Below, in pieces: positions 46,489 to 47,525 of a DNA stretch of 47,525 nucleotides (positions within the stretch are counted from its first letter, which is position 1; every line of letters begins with the position of its first letter). Source of the DNA: Roseofilum halophilum BLCC-M91 (GTDB lineage: Bacteria; Cyanobacteriota; Cyanobacteriia; Cyanobacteriales; Desertifilaceae); NCBI RefSeq assembly GCF_030068445.1, contig NZ_JAQPOK010000069.1, positions 1 through 47,525 of the forward strand. Direction: 5' to 3'. The position numbers were made by a program, and so were the translations under genes. The notes below the pieces were generated by a model. That model did not search any database and was not told the origin of the DNA. It saw nothing but the letters and a program-made list of their open reading frames with translations.

Positions 46489-47010
46489 CTCCAGCTCCTC
46501 TCCCGCAGCATTTGCCCTCACCCCTAGCCCCTCTCCCGCAGGAGAGGGGGATGTAAGTCCCTCTCCCGTGGGAGAGGGATATAGGGAGAGGGCATCCCCG
46601 GAAACACTGCCCCTCACCCCCAGCCCCTCTCCCGCAGGAGAGGGGAGTATAAGTTCCTCTCCCGTGGGAGAGGGATATAGGGAGAGGGCAATCCTCGCTA
46701 AAACATCAATCAAATTCTCCGTAACCTCTTCATTCTTAAAGCGCAAAACCCGAAATCCATGGTCAGCGAACCAATTATCCCTATCTGCATCTCGCTCTTT
46801 TTGCTGTTCATGAATTCCCCCATCGACTTCAATCACCAACTTCGCCCCATGGCAATAGAAATCAACAATACATTGACCAATATTATGTTGCCTCCTAAAC
46901 TTTGCCCCCTGTAACCGTTTCGCTCGTAAACATTCCCATAAGATTTGTTCTGCCGGGGTTTGACTTTGGCGAAGTTCTTTTGCTCGTTGCAGCAGAGCTT
47001 CGGGAATCAT
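45949..47010 (-). CDS. DUF559 endonuclease domain joined through repeats to a type ISP specificity domain
   Basis: From ATG 47010 the frame gives 353 residues in three parts. Residues 1-107 are a DUF559 (Vsr/PD-(D/E)XK-like) nuclease with FRRQHNIGQCIVDFYC and KLVIEVDGGIHEQQ, so the Asp and Glu-x-Asp acidic residues are intact. Residues 108-174 are low complexity read from two hairpin repeats (YPSPTGE, PSPAGEGLGVR). Residues 175-353 are the C-terminal target-recognition part of an LlaBIII-like type ISP restriction-modification enzyme (DIFHYTYAVLHNPHYREKYE, YKLGNRCALEWILDQY). The helicase and methylase parts are not in view. The frame stays open upstream to the window edge. Confidence 0.75.
   Translation of the reverse strand: MIPEALLQRAKELRQSQTPAEQILWECLRAKRLQGAKFRRQHNIGQCIVDFYCHGAKLVIEVDGGIHEQQKERDADRDNWFADHGFRVLRFKNEEVTENLIDVLARIALSLYPSPTGEELILPSPAGEGLGVRGSVSGDALSLYPSPTGEGLTSPSPAGEGLGVRANAAGEELEMRTITKLDIFHYTYAVLHNPHYREKYELNLKRDFPRLPFYDDFFQWANWGEQLMHLHLNFETVEPYPLERVDIPLKETQTYQPKLKADKINHEIILDNITTLKHIPPRAWDYKLGNRCALEWILDQYKEKKPRDATIREKFNTYRFIDYKETVVDLLLRVCTVSVETMKIIEEISAVKG
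46513..46690. repeat. Two hairpin repeat units on the specificity-domain side of DUF559
   Basis: Units at 46513-46594 and 46608-46690 each start TGCCC and end AGGGCA, and hold two stems, CCCCTCTCCCGCAGGAGAGG and CCTCTCCCGTGGGAGAGG. They are about 90 percent alike. Confidence 0.92.
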
Positions 47011-47053
47011 TCGCCTTGCTCCGGCTAATTGACTGACATCTTGCCCAGGGTTG

Positions 47054-47525
47054 TGCCCTCTCTCTTTCATGTCCGAAGGAAAATCTCTCTCCCCAGGGAG
47101 AGAGACTTCTGCCCCCCTTCTCCCGTGGGAGAAGGGGTTGGGGGAAGAGGGCACAGCCTGATGCGGAGAATCTTGCCCTCTCTCTAAATCTCTCTCCCCA
47201 GGGAGAGAGACTTCTGTTCCCCTTCTCCCGTGGGAGAAGGGGCTGGGGGAAGAGGGCACGCCTTCATCTTGCCCAGGGTTGTGCCCTCTCTCTAAATCTC
47301 TCTCCCCAGGGAGAGAGACTTCTGATACTCCCCTTCTCCCGTGGGAGAAGGGGCTGGGGGAAGAGGGCACAGCCTGATGCGGAGAATCTTGCCCTCTCTC
47401 TAAATCTCTCTCCCACGGGAGAGAGACTTCTGATGCTCCCCTTCTCCCGGGGGAGAAGGGGCTGGGGGAAGAGGGCCCAGCCTGGTGCGGAGGGTTGTGC
47501 CCTCTCTCTAAATCTCTCTCCCACG
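47054..47525. repeat. Array of four and a half hairpin repeat units on the upstream side of DUF559
   Basis: Units at 47054-47153, 47174-47258, 47282-47369, 47390-47477 and a partial one from 47498 start TGCCCTCT and end AGAGGGCA or a close variant. Each holds CTCTCTCCCC/GGGAGAGAG and CCCTTCTCCC/GGGAGAAGGG stems. Spacers alternate between an AGCCTGATGCGGAG type and a CATCTTGCCCAGGGTTG type. The reverse complement of a unit aligns with the 46608 unit, so this array is inverted relative to the one beyond DUF559. Confidence 0.92.

Noticed and set aside
46472-46813. 113-residue plus-strand frame with PSPAGEG repeats
   Set aside because: It is the antisense reading of the repeats and DUF559; the minus frame carries the conserved nuclease motifs.
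47264-47524. 86-residue minus-strand protein at the right edge
   Set aside because: It is another frame of the hairpin repeat array and has only low-complexity repeats.

Overview
The window is cyanobacterial chromosome. The evidence is the very frequent GCGATCGC (HIP1) palindrome, a split RNA polymerase beta-prime subunit (rpoC2), Ycf51, a one-helix high-light-inducible protein, and the carboxysome shell protein CcmP. Many GGGTAAT/ATTACCC heptamer tracts and other dispersed palindromes resemble those of filamentous (Oscillatoriales-type) beta-cyanobacteria, but I cannot name the genus. No tRNA, rRNA or CRISPR array was found.

Layout. 1-140: the last 32 codons of a tnpB gene and the right-end hairpin of an IS200/IS605-type element. 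256-8668: mostly minus-strand housekeeping genes: dacB, a pair of M16 peptidases (one with the zinc motif, one with the R/Y motif), and the lysA-cdaA-uppS cluster that places c-di-AMP synthesis among cell-wall precursor genes; ycf51 is on plus. 8780-11175: rimI and an M3 oligopeptidase. 11176-11930: a decayed stretch with two gene fragments and repeats. 11956-16004: hisD-midA, rpsT and tatD. 16089-23749: rpoB followed directly by rpoC2, with rpoC1 absent and heptamer repeats in both leaders. 23886-26215: a small hli gene, ald, an AcpH-like gene and a short conserved hypothetical. 26354-33154: signalling genes, a cheR / double-CheW / MCP cluster divergent from a PAS-PAS-GAF-GGDEF diguanylate cyclase. 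33360-37175: rpsD with a clear promoter, an alpha/beta hydrolase and an orphan histidine kinase. 37419-44103: an unrecognised membrane-anchored protein, a methyltransferase, a divergent GT-C / GT2 glycosyltransferase pair, and a methyltransferase-HIT fusion. 44334-45759: ccmP and a pentapeptide-repeat protein.

The right edge (45949-47525) is the most unusual part. A DUF559 (Vsr-like) endonuclease domain is flanked by roughly 85-bp double-hairpin repeat units, two on one side and at least four and a half on the other, in opposite orientations. The repeats and nuclease lie immediately in front of the C-terminal specificity domain of a type ISP (LlaBIII-like) restriction-modification enzyme. One reading frame stays open through the nuclease, all repeats and the specificity domain to the window edge. 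This looks like a nuclease-plus-inverted-repeat cassette inserted in a restriction gene with the frame kept.

A second theme is repeats that touch coding sequence. Heptamer tracts form the leaders of rpoB and rpoC2, supply the last codons and stop of three unrelated genes, and mark the breakpoint of a truncated DUF924 gene.
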